DNA from: Arsukibacterium sp. UBA3155
GTDB taxonomy: Bacteria > Pseudomonadota > Gammaproteobacteria > Enterobacterales > Alteromonadaceae
Length of the DNA stretch: 64,000 nucleotides
Assembly (NCBI GenBank): GCA_002364615.1
Contig: DEYP01000012.1
Location: forward strand, 1 to 64,000
Direction of reading: 5' to 3'
A model generated the notes under the pieces. The model was not told where the DNA came from and made no database searches. It worked only from the letters and a program-made list of their open reading frames with translations. Every line of letters starts with the position of its first letter. Within the stretch, counting starts at the first letter, position 1. The position numbers were made by a program, and so were the translations under genes. This document shows, one piece after another, positions 25,131 through 33,699 of this stretch.

Positions 25131-27602
25131 CTATAAGTTCTGCTCAAATAACTTATAAATGCGCCGGTACTCATCCAGCCAGCTGCTGGGCTGGCGAAAG
25201 CCATGTGGCTCTACCGGATAAATCGCTGTTTCAAAATCCTGCTTTTCCTGCTCAATTAAACGCTGCACCAGGCGCACCACATCCTGAAAAAACACGTTAT
25301 CATCCACCATTGGGGCATTGATCAGTAACGGTTTCTGCAAACCCTGACTAAAATAAATCGGCGAGCTGCGTTCATACGCTATCGGATCTATGTCAGGAGT
25401 ATTAAGGATATTCGAAGTATAGGGATGGTTATAATAAGCCCAGTCACTCACTGGACGCAGTGCCGCACCCGCCTGAAATAATTCCGGCTCTTTAAATAAT
25501 GCCATAAAGGTCATAAAGCCGCCGTAAGAACCGCCGTAAGTACCAACACGCTTGCGATCAACATTGGCATTTTCTACCAGCCAGTTTACGCCATCGGCTA
25601 AATCTTCAATTTCCGGAGTGCCCATTTGCCGGTAGATGGCGGTACGCCAGTCGCGGCCATAGCCTTTAGACGCCCGGTAATCCATATCCATTACCACATA
25701 ACCTTGCTGCGCCAGTAAGTTATGAAATAAAAACTCGCGAAAATAACCAGACCAACCTAAATCACTGTTTTGCAGATAACCGGCACCATGGTTAAAAATT
25801 ACTGCACGGCGTGGCTCGCCTTGCTGATAATCGGCAGGGTAATACACTTTACTGAACACCGGTTGCTTGGTATGCGATGACGGCACCGCCACTATCTGAG
25901 GTGCAACCAGTGGTAATTGCTTAAATTCGGCAGAAACCGTATCCGTCAACCTGACAACTTCGGCGTTTGGAGAAGCCGCCATCAGATATAAATCTTCCGG
26001 CATCAGGTTGGTTGAATGGGTTAGTAACAGTTTTTGCTCATCGCCAGACAAGGTAAAATCGGTCATACCAGCCAGCTTCGTCAGCTGCTCAGTGTCTTTT
26101 GTGGCCAGATTTAACCGGTACACCTCATATACTCCAGGGTGCGATACGTTCGCTTTAAAGTACAGGTAGTTATCATCGGCGGTTAATGTTGGGTTACTGA
26201 CTTCAAAGGTGCCACGGGTTAACTTTTCCGCTTTGCGGCCAGAGAGCGCTTTGCTGTACAGATGTGAGTAGCCGCTTTCTTCCGACAGAAAATACAGGGT
26301 ATTGCTGCTGTTAAACCAGCCAAAGTCATTAAAGGCGTAGTTAACCCAGGCGTTATCGTGCAGGCGATGTTGTGGCACCAGCGCTTTCTTGTCAAAATCA
26401 ACAGTGGCAATCCAGCGATCTTTATTATCGAAGGCTTTTAGCATGATCGCGACCTGCTCACCGCTATTGTGCCAACGCATGGCACTTTGGCTCCAATACC
26501 AGTCGGTCATCAGGCCAATGTCACGGATAATCTTGTCGCTTTTGTATTTCTCACCCTTTGCTTTGGCGTTTTCTGCTTTAACTTCAGCCAGCACATCTTC
26601 ATTGTAACCCGGTAAACTGGTGTAGCTAAGCGGGTGCTGACTGCCATCGGTCAACGACACGAGAATTAACTTTTGCGGTTCAGGTTTAAAGTCATTCACC
26701 CGCCATCTGACAGGTTCTGCAGCAATATCACCGGTTTCGGTAATATAATTGGGCATAATATCCTTTTCATTGCGTGGCTTAGCTTTGCGCACCGCGACCA
26801 GTAAATAATCTGCTTTGGGCGATATGCTGGCATCAACAATTTGCTGATCCTTACCAAAATAGGCAGCAACCGGCGCTAAAGACGGATTTGCAGCACGAAG
26901 CGCGGAATTAGCCTGGTGCTGTTCACTTTTGTCACGTTGGTTTTTTGCCACAAACCCAATCAGTTTTTGCTGCTCCTGTGCCAGATAACCACTGGGTGCA
27001 GCAGGTGCTTTCGGTTTGTCTTCTGTTTTAAGGCTTATCAGCTCGCTGCTCAGGCCCGTAGTTAAGTCGGTACTAAAATAAGTCCAGCCCTGCCGATAAA
27101 TCAACCGGTTATCCAGTAAAAACTGTGGATCTCTGTGCGTGATATTGCTGCGGGTAATTTGAGTTATCTGACCCTGAGCATTACGAACAAAAATATTCCC
27201 TTCAAATACCCAACTCTGCCACTGCCGATCTGCACTGTATTGCACATTGACACTTCCCATCTGATGTAGCTGGGACAACGGCACTGCGACACCATTATCA
27301 TTGGAATTCAGCGGGCGCTGGTACCAGTCACGTACCTCACTACCTGGCCGTTTCTGCTGATAAAAAACCTGGCTACTATCCGGCCCCCAAAATGCGTTCT
27401 CTGGGGTGCGTCCCAACCAGTCCGGGTCAGCCATAATCTGTTCGAGCGTAAGTTTAATTGTCGGATCAGTCTGGTAAACCGGCGTGACAGCAACTGTTGT
27501 GTTCTGCCAGGTTTGCGGTTCTGTTTTGGCTAGCGCGATATTGCAATTAAACAACAACGTCACTGCGACGGTAGTAAGCAACGTTTGATGGAATATTTTC
27601 AT
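25131..27602 (-). CDS. Exported S9-family prolyl oligopeptidase/dipeptidyl-peptidase
   Basis: From the ATG at 27602 it has 823 residues and starts with a signal peptide (MKIFHQTLLTTVAVTLL...IALA), so periplasmic or secreted. An N-terminal beta-propeller (about 40-580) caps a C-terminal alpha/beta-hydrolase domain. The catalytic residues are Ser692 in GTYGGSYGGF, an Asp at 767/768 in PMVDDNV and His800 in VEPHGF. The layout is that of dipeptidyl-peptidase IV/acylaminoacyl-peptidase types; the exact specificity is unknown. The gene is monocistronic and its Shine-Dalgarno is weak. Confidence 0.92.
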   Translation of the reverse strand: MKIFHQTLLTTVAVTLLFNCNIALAKTEPQTWQNTTVAVTPVYQTDPTIKLTLEQIMADPDWLGRTPENAFWGPDSSQVFYQQKRPGSEVRDWYQRPLNSNDNGVAVPLSQLHQMGSVNVQYSADRQWQSWVFEGNIFVRNAQGQITQITRSNITHRDPQFLLDNRLIYRQGWTYFSTDLTTGLSSELISLKTEDKPKAPAAPSGYLAQEQQKLIGFVAKNQRDKSEQHQANSALRAANPSLAPVAAYFGKDQQIVDASISPKADYLLVAVRKAKPRNEKDIMPNYITETGDIAAEPVRWRVNDFKPEPQKLILVSLTDGSQHPLSYTSLPGYNEDVLAEVKAENAKAKGEKYKSDKIIRDIGLMTDWYWSQSAMRWHNSGEQVAIMLKAFDNKDRWIATVDFDKKALVPQHRLHDNAWVNYAFNDFGWFNSSNTLYFLSEESGYSHLYSKALSGRKAEKLTRGTFEVSNPTLTADDNYLYFKANVSHPGVYEVYRLNLATKDTEQLTKLAGMTDFTLSGDEQKLLLTHSTNLMPEDLYLMAASPNAEVVRLTDTVSAEFKQLPLVAPQIVAVPSSHTKQPVFSKVYYPADYQQGEPRRAVIFNHGAGYLQNSDLGWSGYFREFLFHNLLAQQGYVVMDMDYRASKGYGRDWRTAIYRQMGTPEIEDLADGVNWLVENANVDRKRVGTYGGSYGGFMTFMALFKEPELFQAGAALRPVSDWAYYNHPYTSNILNTPDIDPIAYERSSPIYFSQGLQKPLLINAPMVDDNVFFQDVVRLVQRLIEQEKQDFETAIYPVEPHGFRQPSSWLDEYRRIYKLFEQNL

Positions 27603-27946
27603 ATTTAGGGTCTTGTACTTAATTAACGACGCCCTGTTATACAAAGCCTTGAGGCGGAACGCAACCCGATGCGGCTGAATAGCAAAGATCTGAGCTGGAA
27701 TGAGCAGCCGGGGAAATTAATGTCCGATAAATTTACAATTGGCCCCCACCAGATACTATGCCCAGTATCGGCATTAGCCTGCCCTTGAGGCATAGAATTG
27801 ATTTTCTTATCAATAATCAGCAAATACTTATTTAGCGTTAATCTGGCATTAATTATGCGTAACATAACACGTAGTAAGGCAAGGAGCATCGCTGTTGGCA
27901 ACCCTGTCTGTTGAAACAGTTGTCCAAATCTATAAAGGAGTTTTCC
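27603..27946 (+). promoter_or_regulatory. Regulatory region between the S9 peptidase and the PEP-CTERM gene
   Basis: A 344-bp divergent region. It carries a sigma-54-type promoter (27844-27859), an inverted repeat gatact/agtatc at 27752-27769 about 90 bp upstream of it (a plausible enhancer-binding-protein site), and AAGGAG (about 27934) before the PEP-CTERM start. No further gene is seen. Confidence 0.5.
27844..27859 (+). promoter_or_regulatory. Sigma-54 (RpoN) -24/-12 promoter
   Basis: TGGCATTAATTATGCG matches the consensus TGGCAC-N5-TTGCA, with GG and GC exactly 10 bases apart. It would give a transcript start near 27870 and a leader of about 75 bases before the PEP-CTERM gene. Confidence 0.6.
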
Positions 27947-28933
27947 ATGACTTTAAAACGTAAGCTAGCGCTGGTCTTATCAACCCTGCTTTTGCTTGCT
28001 GCAGGAGCAGCACAAGCCGCGCTAATTCCATTTCAAACTTTTGTTGGTAATTACGGTGTGTCCACTGACGGTTGGGGGTCTACCAGTCAAAGTGGCACCA
28101 TCAGTGCGCTGGTACCAAATGGCGCAACCGTGGTGGCTGCATACCTGTATTCTTCAACTTTTAATAACCCGAGCCTGGCTGGCGTTGGAGGAACTCTGGC
28201 TGGCGAAACAATAAATTACGATACTAACCTTGGAACGATTCCGGCACCAGCCTGTTGCAGTTTGACCGCGACCAGAGCCGATGTCACGTCGATTATAAAA
28301 CCTCTTGTTGATGGTGGTCCCGGTGGTGTCTATAACTTTGATATCACTGAAACCTCTAACTTTCAGGATGGCTCAGCTTTAGTACTGGTATATAGTGACC
28401 CAACCCTGGGAGTATCGACTGTCGGCATACTAGATGGTTTTGCCCGGGTTGATGGCGACACTACCTCACTGAATTTTGCTGATCCGCTTGATCCAACCGC
28501 ACCGGGCTTTTTTGCCCATATGATGCTGGGCATTGGCTTTAGTTGCTGCGGCCAAACCAATACTGTCGAGGTAAACGGTACGTTAATTACGCAAAATGCC
28601 GGCAATAACAATGACAGTGCAGACGCGTCCTTAAGTGATGGCAATCTGATTACGGTTGGCAGTTTTGATGACCCGTTTTCGCCATTAATGCCAGGATATG
28701 CAGAAGATACTGAACGTTACAGCTTAATTGATTACCTAAGCACCGGTGACACCAGCATCACCATTGAAACGACCAATGCAACCAACAATGATAATATCTT
28801 TTTAGCGGTATTTCATGTGTCGGGTGAAGCAGGCGTCAACGAGCCACCACCAGGTGTAAGTATCCCGGAACCCGCTACGCTGTCTTTGTTTGTGTTAGCC
28901 TTAATGGGTTTGCGCCGGAAGTTACTCAGTTAG
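27947..28933 (+). CDS. PEP-CTERM sorting-signal protein
   Basis: A 328-residue exported protein from the ATG at 27947 (AAGGAG upstream). It has a signal peptide (ending GAAQAA), a Gly/Ser/Thr/Asp-rich beta-type body with two vicinal Cys pairs (PACCSL, FSCCGQ), and a classical C-terminal tripartite signal: IPEPATLSLFVLALMGLRRK, i.e. PEP motif, hydrophobic helix and basic tail. Exosortase and archaeosortase-like enzymes recognise this tail in bacteria making exopolysaccharide. No exosortase gene is in the window, so it must lie elsewhere. The body family and function are unknown. Terminator follows. Confidence 0.88.
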   Translation: MTLKRKLALVLSTLLLLAAGAAQAALIPFQTFVGNYGVSTDGWGSTSQSGTISALVPNGATVVAAYLYSSTFNNPSLAGVGGTLAGETINYDTNLGTIPAPACCSLTATRADVTSIIKPLVDGGPGGVYNFDITETSNFQDGSALVLVYSDPTLGVSTVGILDGFARVDGDTTSLNFADPLDPTAPGFFAHMMLGIGFSCCGQTNTVEVNGTLITQNAGNNNDSADASLSDGNLITVGSFDDPFSPLMPGYAEDTERYSLIDYLSTGDTSITIETTNATNNDNIFLAVFHVSGEAGVNEPPPGVSIPEPATLSLFVLALMGLRRKLLS

Positions 28934-28952
28934 CGCGGCTTTACTGAAATTA

Positions 28953-28983
28953 AAAATGCGCGGCAACACCGCGCATTTTTTTT
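28953..28983. terminator. Terminator between PEP-CTERM gene and azoR
   Basis: Stem aaatgcgcgg/ccgcgcattt (28954-28963 with 28969-28978) with a T-run on the plus strand and an A-run before it; probably bidirectional. Confidence 0.92.
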
Positions 28984-28996
28984 ACTTATACTGCAC

Positions 28997-29602
28997 TTAT
29001 GCCGCCACTTTCTCGCTAAGCTTGCCTAGTTGCTGCTTTGCTGCAGACAGTGCTTTGTCAGCCGCCTCTTCTCCCATATTTAAGCCTTCAGCATAAACGA
29101 AATGAAGTTGGCGCAAACCGATAAAATTGAAGAAGCTGGTAAGAAATGGTGTTTGACTGTCCGCTGGAGTGCCCTGATACAGGCCTCCGCGTGTTGCCAG
29201 AATAATAACGGGTTTGTCGGCCAGCAAACCTACCGGGCCATTCTCGGTGTATTTAAAGGTAACCCCTGCCCGTGCCAACCGATCTAACAAAGATTTAAGC
29301 TGAGATGGAATACCAAAATTATACATTGGCACACCCAACACAATAACGTCCGCAGTTTGCACCTGCTTAATCAGCTTATCGGAATGGCTGGCAAGCTGCT
29401 GTTGCTCTGCTGTACGGTCTGAAGCAGGAGTCATCCATGCCGCTAACTCTGTCATCATCAGATGAGGTAGCGGCGCGGCGTTTAAATCAATTTCGGTCAG
29501 GTTAATATCACTGCCAAGCTTGGCGGTAAAAGCCTTGCTCAACTTTGTTGAATTACCGTTGTCTCCGCTAATTGAGCTGTTTATTACCAGAACTTCTTTC
29601 AT
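28997..29602 (-). CDS. azoR: FMN-dependent NADH-azoreductase
   Basis: A 201-residue flavodoxin-fold oxidoreductase from the ATG at 29602 (AAGGAG upstream). It opens MKEVLVINSSISGDNGNST, the FMN phosphate loop of AzoR, and later has VPMYNFGIPSQLKSLLDRLARAGVTF and LATRGG, typical of this family. It reduces azo compounds and quinones with NADH and acts as a homodimer in the cytoplasm. Monocistronic. Confidence 0.93.
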   Translation of the reverse strand: MKEVLVINSSISGDNGNSTKLSKAFTAKLGSDINLTEIDLNAAPLPHLMMTELAAWMTPASDRTAEQQQLASHSDKLIKQVQTADVIVLGVPMYNFGIPSQLKSLLDRLARAGVTFKYTENGPVGLLADKPVIILATRGGLYQGTPADSQTPFLTSFFNFIGLRQLHFVYAEGLNMGEEAADKALSAAKQQLGKLSEKVAA

Positions 29603-29775
29603 AGTTATCTCCTTTAAAGGTATGCGCTGATAATACATCATATTTATAGAATATAAATCGCATTAAAGTGGGCATTCCTTTCTATTTAATGGCTAGATAA
29701 GTTTTAAACCAAGGGCAATTAGCAGGCGTATAACCTGCAAATTCGAAAAACAAATGACAGCCGGGATACATAAAT

Positions 29776-30435
29776 ATGTTGGAAACTACCGAGCTAAAAG
29801 GGCATCATGATGCTTTATCGAAGCAGAAGCGAATAAGCCAGCGGATGACCATTAATAGTGAAAGCGAGACACGCACCGGGCAATGGGAAGACGCCCTGAC
29901 ACTGGTGGCGCTTAATCAGGACAAAGCAGCCTATGCCGAATTGTTCAGATATTTCGCCCCGAGACTAAGAGCATTTGGCATTAAGATGTTCGGTAATGAA
30001 CAACAAGCCATGGAAATGGTGCAGGACGCCATGTTGAATGTATGGCGCAAAGCCCGTTTGTTCGACGCGAGTCGCGGCTGTGCTTCAACCTGGATTTTTA
30101 CGATTGCCCGTAACGTCCGATTTGATATGTTGCGCAAAAAACAAAGCAGAAAAGACGATATTAGTGCTGATGACTTGTGGTTTGATGGCGATTACCCCGA
30201 GCAGGAAGGTAATAGCAGTGATAACTGGGACACTATGCTAATGAGTGAAAAGTTGTCACCGCATTTTGATGCATTACCGCCAGCACAGCGCATGGTTATG
30301 CAAAAAGTATATTTAGAAGAGAAATCTCATCAGGAAGTATCTGATGAACTGGCAATACCTTTGGGTACAGTGAAATCGCGGATAAGGTTGGCACTGGATA
30401 GATTGAGAGGGGCATTAGATGACACACGCAGTTAA
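29776..30435 (+). CDS. ECF sigma factor, RpoE/ChrR type
   Basis: A 219-residue extracytoplasmic-function sigma factor. Region 2 (about 45-120) has the -10-binding helix with WIFTIARNVRFDMLRK, and region 4 (about 160-215) the -35 HTH (HQEVSDELAIPLGTVKSRIRLALDRLRG). A second possible start is Met24. It overlaps by 17 nt a gene for a ChrR-type anti-sigma factor, the usual partner, which responds to singlet oxygen or other oxidants in Rhodobacter. The Shine-Dalgarno is weak. The regulon is not visible here. Confidence 0.92.
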   Translation: MLETTELKGHHDALSKQKRISQRMTINSESETRTGQWEDALTLVALNQDKAAYAELFRYFAPRLRAFGIKMFGNEQQAMEMVQDAMLNVWRKARLFDASRGCASTWIFTIARNVRFDMLRKKQSRKDDISADDLWFDGDYPEQEGNSSDNWDTMLMSEKLSPHFDALPPAQRMVMQKVYLEEKSHQEVSDELAIPLGTVKSRIRLALDRLRGALDDTRS

Positions 30436-31108
30436 ATTTCATCCGGGATTAATGTTACTGGAACAATATGTTGAAGGTTCGTTGTCTGCTGACGTTGCCC
30501 TGGCTGTATCAGCACATATTGATTTGTGCCCACATTGCCAGCAATTAAGTCGCGATATCACTAACGATCAGGCCTGTGTGTTGACTGAACAGCAGGTAAC
30601 GGCTCGCGATGACGTGCAGGAATGGAATCAGATGCTTGATTTTATTACCAATCAGCCAGTACTTGCAGCAAAGGTTCCGGCTCACGACAATATAGCGGCG
30701 CAAGTGGCAAACGTTACGGTTAACGGTAGGACATTTCAGATCCCAAGAGCATTGGCCCGGTTGGCTGAAAACCAAAACAAGTGGTTGCATCTGGGTGGTA
30801 TCGCTACTGCCAAGTTGCCTACTGCAGACAAGCAGCATGTGTCTTTGCTTTATATCGACAAAGGCACTGAGGTGCCAAATCATACCCATCTTGGGTTAGA
30901 GATGACCTTAGTGTTGGCGGGTAAAATAGTCGACGAGAATGGTGAATATGGCGTTGGGGATTTACTGATTAATTCGCCTGACGATACTCATACACCCAGA
31001 ACGCTGGCCGACGAAGACTGTCTGTGTTTGTCAGTACTCAGTGCACCGTTGAAGTTTAACAAAGGCCTGACGCGTTTATTAAACCCGTTACAGCAGTTTT
31101 TTTACTAA
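30419..31108 (+). CDS. chrR: ChrR-type zinc anti-sigma factor with cupin domain
   Basis: A 229-residue anti-sigma factor. The N-terminal zinc anti-sigma domain has His8, His33, Cys37 and Cys40 (HIDLCPHC). The C-terminal cupin domain (about 110-225) keeps the metal-type segment TEVPNHTHLGLEMTLVLAGK. In Rhodobacter ChrR holds the ECF sigma factor inactive until singlet oxygen or organic hydroperoxide acts on the cupin zinc; the same role is inferred here. It overlaps the sigma gene by 17 nt and is followed by a strong terminator. Confidence 0.9.
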   Translation: MTHAVKFHPGLMLLEQYVEGSLSADVALAVSAHIDLCPHCQQLSRDITNDQACVLTEQQVTARDDVQEWNQMLDFITNQPVLAAKVPAHDNIAAQVANVTVNGRTFQIPRALARLAENQNKWLHLGGIATAKLPTADKQHVSLLYIDKGTEVPNHTHLGLEMTLVLAGKIVDENGEYGVGDLLINSPDDTHTPRTLADEDCLCLSVLSAPLKFNKGLTRLLNPLQQFFY

Positions 31109-31140
31109 ACAGGAAGTCTTAGCTTGGTGGAGCAAGCTTG

Positions 31141-31166
31141 GCGCCGTGCAAACGGCGCTTTTTTTT
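31141..31166 (+). terminator. Terminator after chrR
   Basis: gcgccg (31141-31146) pairs with cggcgc (31153-31158), then eight T. Confidence 0.92.
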
Positions 31167-31229
31167 GCGTTTTCTATCAACACTTTGCCAATAGTATTAC
31201 ACCACCAATAGCGCTAACCACCAGTAAAG

Positions 31230-33542
31230 CTAAACCAATAGCGCCATACCGCCATTTAAATTATACACCGTATGAAAACCAAACCGACGTAATACCTTAC
31301 AGGCCAGCAAACTACGATTACCACTACGACATACCAGTAACAATGGTCTTGAGGGTTCCAGTTGCCTGCTGATAAGTGCATCACATAACTTTGATAACGG
31401 CACCGCTAACACCTTATTTAGTGCGGGCAAATGCTGCTGTAGCGGCCCGGCGCTTTGCTCGTGAGGCTCTCGCACGTCAACTACCTGCAGTTCGGGCTGC
31501 TGTTTCAATACGTCGGCAAGCTCGGCTTTGTCTAACACCCGACTGGCATCGGTGACCGTAACCTCCACCAATCCGCAATAATAATGACTGGCTTGCTGCA
31601 ATTTAGCGGTCTGGGCATTTAACTGTTGTTGCCATTGCTCAACAGGCTGGCCGGCCAGCACTTTGCTGAATAACTCACTTTCCTGTTTAGCAAGGTGCAA
31701 GGTTGTGGCAAATCGCTGTGCATAATCATGACTGGATAACAGCAAAGTATCCGGCTCAACCTTTGCAGCTAATGTCTGAATACTCTGTTGCAATTCGCTG
31801 GCATTACCTCCGGCTAAATCGGTACGACCTATCCCGCCGGGTAAAATTAAATCGCCGACAAATACCGCGACGACCCGTTGGCGATGCTGCAAAATAATAC
31901 TGATCGCGCTGGCACAGTGACCAGGGGTCGCCATCCGCGTTAGCGAATAGTCAGCGAGCACGATAGCGTTAGTGCCCTCCGGCCAACCTGAATCGTCGCA
32001 GTTGTCCTGATAAAAATGTAATGCCTGACGCAGCAATAAGGCGGCATTTTGCTGTGGTCGCTCAAGTTGCAGCTCGTGTTGCAGCTCGTGTTGCAGCTCG
32101 TGTTGAAAGTCATCTTGCGAATGATGATGCGTTTCCAGAATAGCCAATAACTGCAGCTGGCGGCCTTGTACAATATTGATCATACGGTTTACCAGGGCTG
32201 GCACCGGATCAATGACCACAGCTTGCTTAGTCTGATCATCAATCAGCAGGTAGCTGCAGCTGTCTTCATGTTTTAACTGAAGCAGACCGTTGGCGTGGAT
32301 CTCCAGCGTTGGCGTGGCATCCGTCACCACAAGACAATGCTTGTTAACCACCTCTTTCAATGCTCTGATCGCTTTGCAGGCGTCAGCGCATTCAATGGCT
32401 GTCATCGCTGGCCCAAAAGATAACCGGATGGCTCCCTGACTGCGCCACGCAGCCAACCCCATGGCATCCAGTACAAAGCTGCTGGGTACTTTTGAACTGC
32501 ATGCGGAGCCACTACTTATCCGAATGCCCGCCGCATCAAATAAATCCATAATATCCTTACTGTAAAAACCGGGCACAGAAAAATTTATGGTCGTCGGGAC
32601 AATATAAGGACGCTCGCTATTTAGCGTCAGCGCTGGAAAAACTGCTATTAGCGCATTGAGTAAATCGTCCCGGTAATTCCACAGTGTTTGCTCACTCTGA
32701 AACACCTTGCTATCGGTTTGCTGCAACTCGGAAAGTACAGCACCAAGTGCAGCAATCCCCGGTAAATTTTCAGTACCAGAGCGTAACCCCCCCTCCTGAC
32801 CACCGCCGGCAATAAAAGGTTGATAAGGCGCACTGGCTCTTACATATAAAAAGCCGACTCCCTTTGGGGCATAGAGTTTGTGACCACTAAATGGCGCATA
32901 ATCAATAGTGGTGGTTGCCAGATTAAGCTGCATTTTGCCCAGTGCCTGAACACAGTCGACCAGCCAGAATACGTCAGGGTTTGCCGCGCGGATACAATGC
33001 TCCAGCTCGTTTAGCTGTTGGCTGATCCCTGTTTCATTATTTGCTGCCATGGTACAAATAAGACCGGCAGCAGCAGCGTGCTTTGCAATAAACCCGATAT
33101 CGAGCTGGCCGTTCTGATCGACCGGAATAGCGGTTACTGTAGCGTCCAGTTGCAACACCTCATTCCAGTGCTTTAAACTTTCGGGTACCGCTTTGTGTTC
33201 GGTGGCGCCATACAGCAGCAAGGTCTCGGCTCCCTTTCTGCCTTTAGCGCGCAGTGCCAATAACGCTGATACCACCGCACTTTGAATACCTTCAGTGGCG
33301 CCTGAAGTGAATACAATACGACCGTGACCCGCCCCTGTAACTGTGCGGGCCAGATTTCTGGCCTGCTCTAACGTTGCTTTGGCCTTAATGCCGGTGGTAT
33401 GGCTGCTGCTGGGGTTGCCAAACTGTTGTTGCATGCACTGCATAGCCGCCAGTGCTGCTGCCGGCAAAACGGGCGTCGTCGCATTATTATCTAAATAAAT
33501 TTCGGCAGGTCGGGGGCGTGGACTTATTTGTTTCGTTGTCAT
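31230..33542 (-). CDS. Tri-domain fusion: cysteine desulfurase, persulfide-dioxygenase-like domain, rhodanese
   Basis: A 770-residue single chain. Residues 1-395 are an IscS/NifS-type desulfurase with the PLP Lys222 (SGHKLYAPKG), His116 in ATEHK and catalytic Cys348 in SSGSACSS. Residues 420-660 are a metallo-beta-lactamase-fold domain of ETHE1/persulfide-dioxygenase type: ETHHHSQDD (canonical ETH.HADH), TPGH542, GD564, GGIGRTDL and SSHDY. The three iron ligands of ETHE1 correspond to His472, His542 and Asp564, all present; the usual Asp-His of the first motif is replaced by Gln-Asp. Residues 665-770 are a rhodanese with Cys738 in CRSGNRS. The chain could take sulfur from cysteine, pass it as persulfide and oxidise it or transfer it. 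Monocistronic. Inference only for the channelled reaction. Confidence 0.88.
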   Translation of the reverse strand: MTTKQISPRPRPAEIYLDNNATTPVLPAAALAAMQCMQQQFGNPSSSHTTGIKAKATLEQARNLARTVTGAGHGRIVFTSGATEGIQSAVVSALLALRAKGRKGAETLLLYGATEHKAVPESLKHWNEVLQLDATVTAIPVDQNGQLDIGFIAKHAAAAGLICTMAANNETGISQQLNELEHCIRAANPDVFWLVDCVQALGKMQLNLATTTIDYAPFSGHKLYAPKGVGFLYVRASAPYQPFIAGGGQEGGLRSGTENLPGIAALGAVLSELQQTDSKVFQSEQTLWNYRDDLLNALIAVFPALTLNSERPYIVPTTINFSVPGFYSKDIMDLFDAAGIRISSGSACSSKVPSSFVLDAMGLAAWRSQGAIRLSFGPAMTAIECADACKAIRALKEVVNKHCLVVTDATPTLEIHANGLLQLKHEDSCSYLLIDDQTKQAVVIDPVPALVNRMINIVQGRQLQLLAILETHHHSQDDFQHELQHELQHELQLERPQQNAALLLRQALHFYQDNCDDSGWPEGTNAIVLADYSLTRMATPGHCASAISIILQHRQRVVAVFVGDLILPGGIGRTDLAGGNASELQQSIQTLAAKVEPDTLLLSSHDYAQRFATTLHLAKQESELFSKVLAGQPVEQWQQQLNAQTAKLQQASHYYCGLVEVTVTDASRVLDKAELADVLKQQPELQVVDVREPHEQSAGPLQQHLPALNKVLAVPLSKLCDALISRQLEPSRPLLLVCRSGNRSLLACKVLRRFGFHTVYNLNGGMALLV
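32067..32102 (-). repeat. In-frame 12-bp triplicate repeat
   Basis: Three perfect copies of a 12-bp unit (plus strand ttgcagctcgtg at 32067, 32079 and 32091) encode the repeated tetrapeptide HELQ directly after the metal motif of the middle domain of the fusion protein. Confidence 0.97.
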
Positions 33543-33669
33543 CTTCAGGCCTATTACACGCGGCTCTGCCGCTTATAGCTAAAAGAAATATCATATAACC
33601 CAGCATCATAAATGGCCGGGCCAGAAACAACAAGTAAAGCATGCGGCTGTTTTAGTCACTTTCAGGCAT

Positions 33670-33694
33670 AAAAAAGGGCTGCACCTGGCAGCCC
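33670..33694 (-). terminator. Terminator after fadR
   Basis: Stem gggctgc/gcagccc (33676-33682 with 33688-33694) followed by T-run on the minus strand, 5 bp beyond the fadR stop. Confidence 0.9.
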
Positions 33695-33699
33695 CAACC

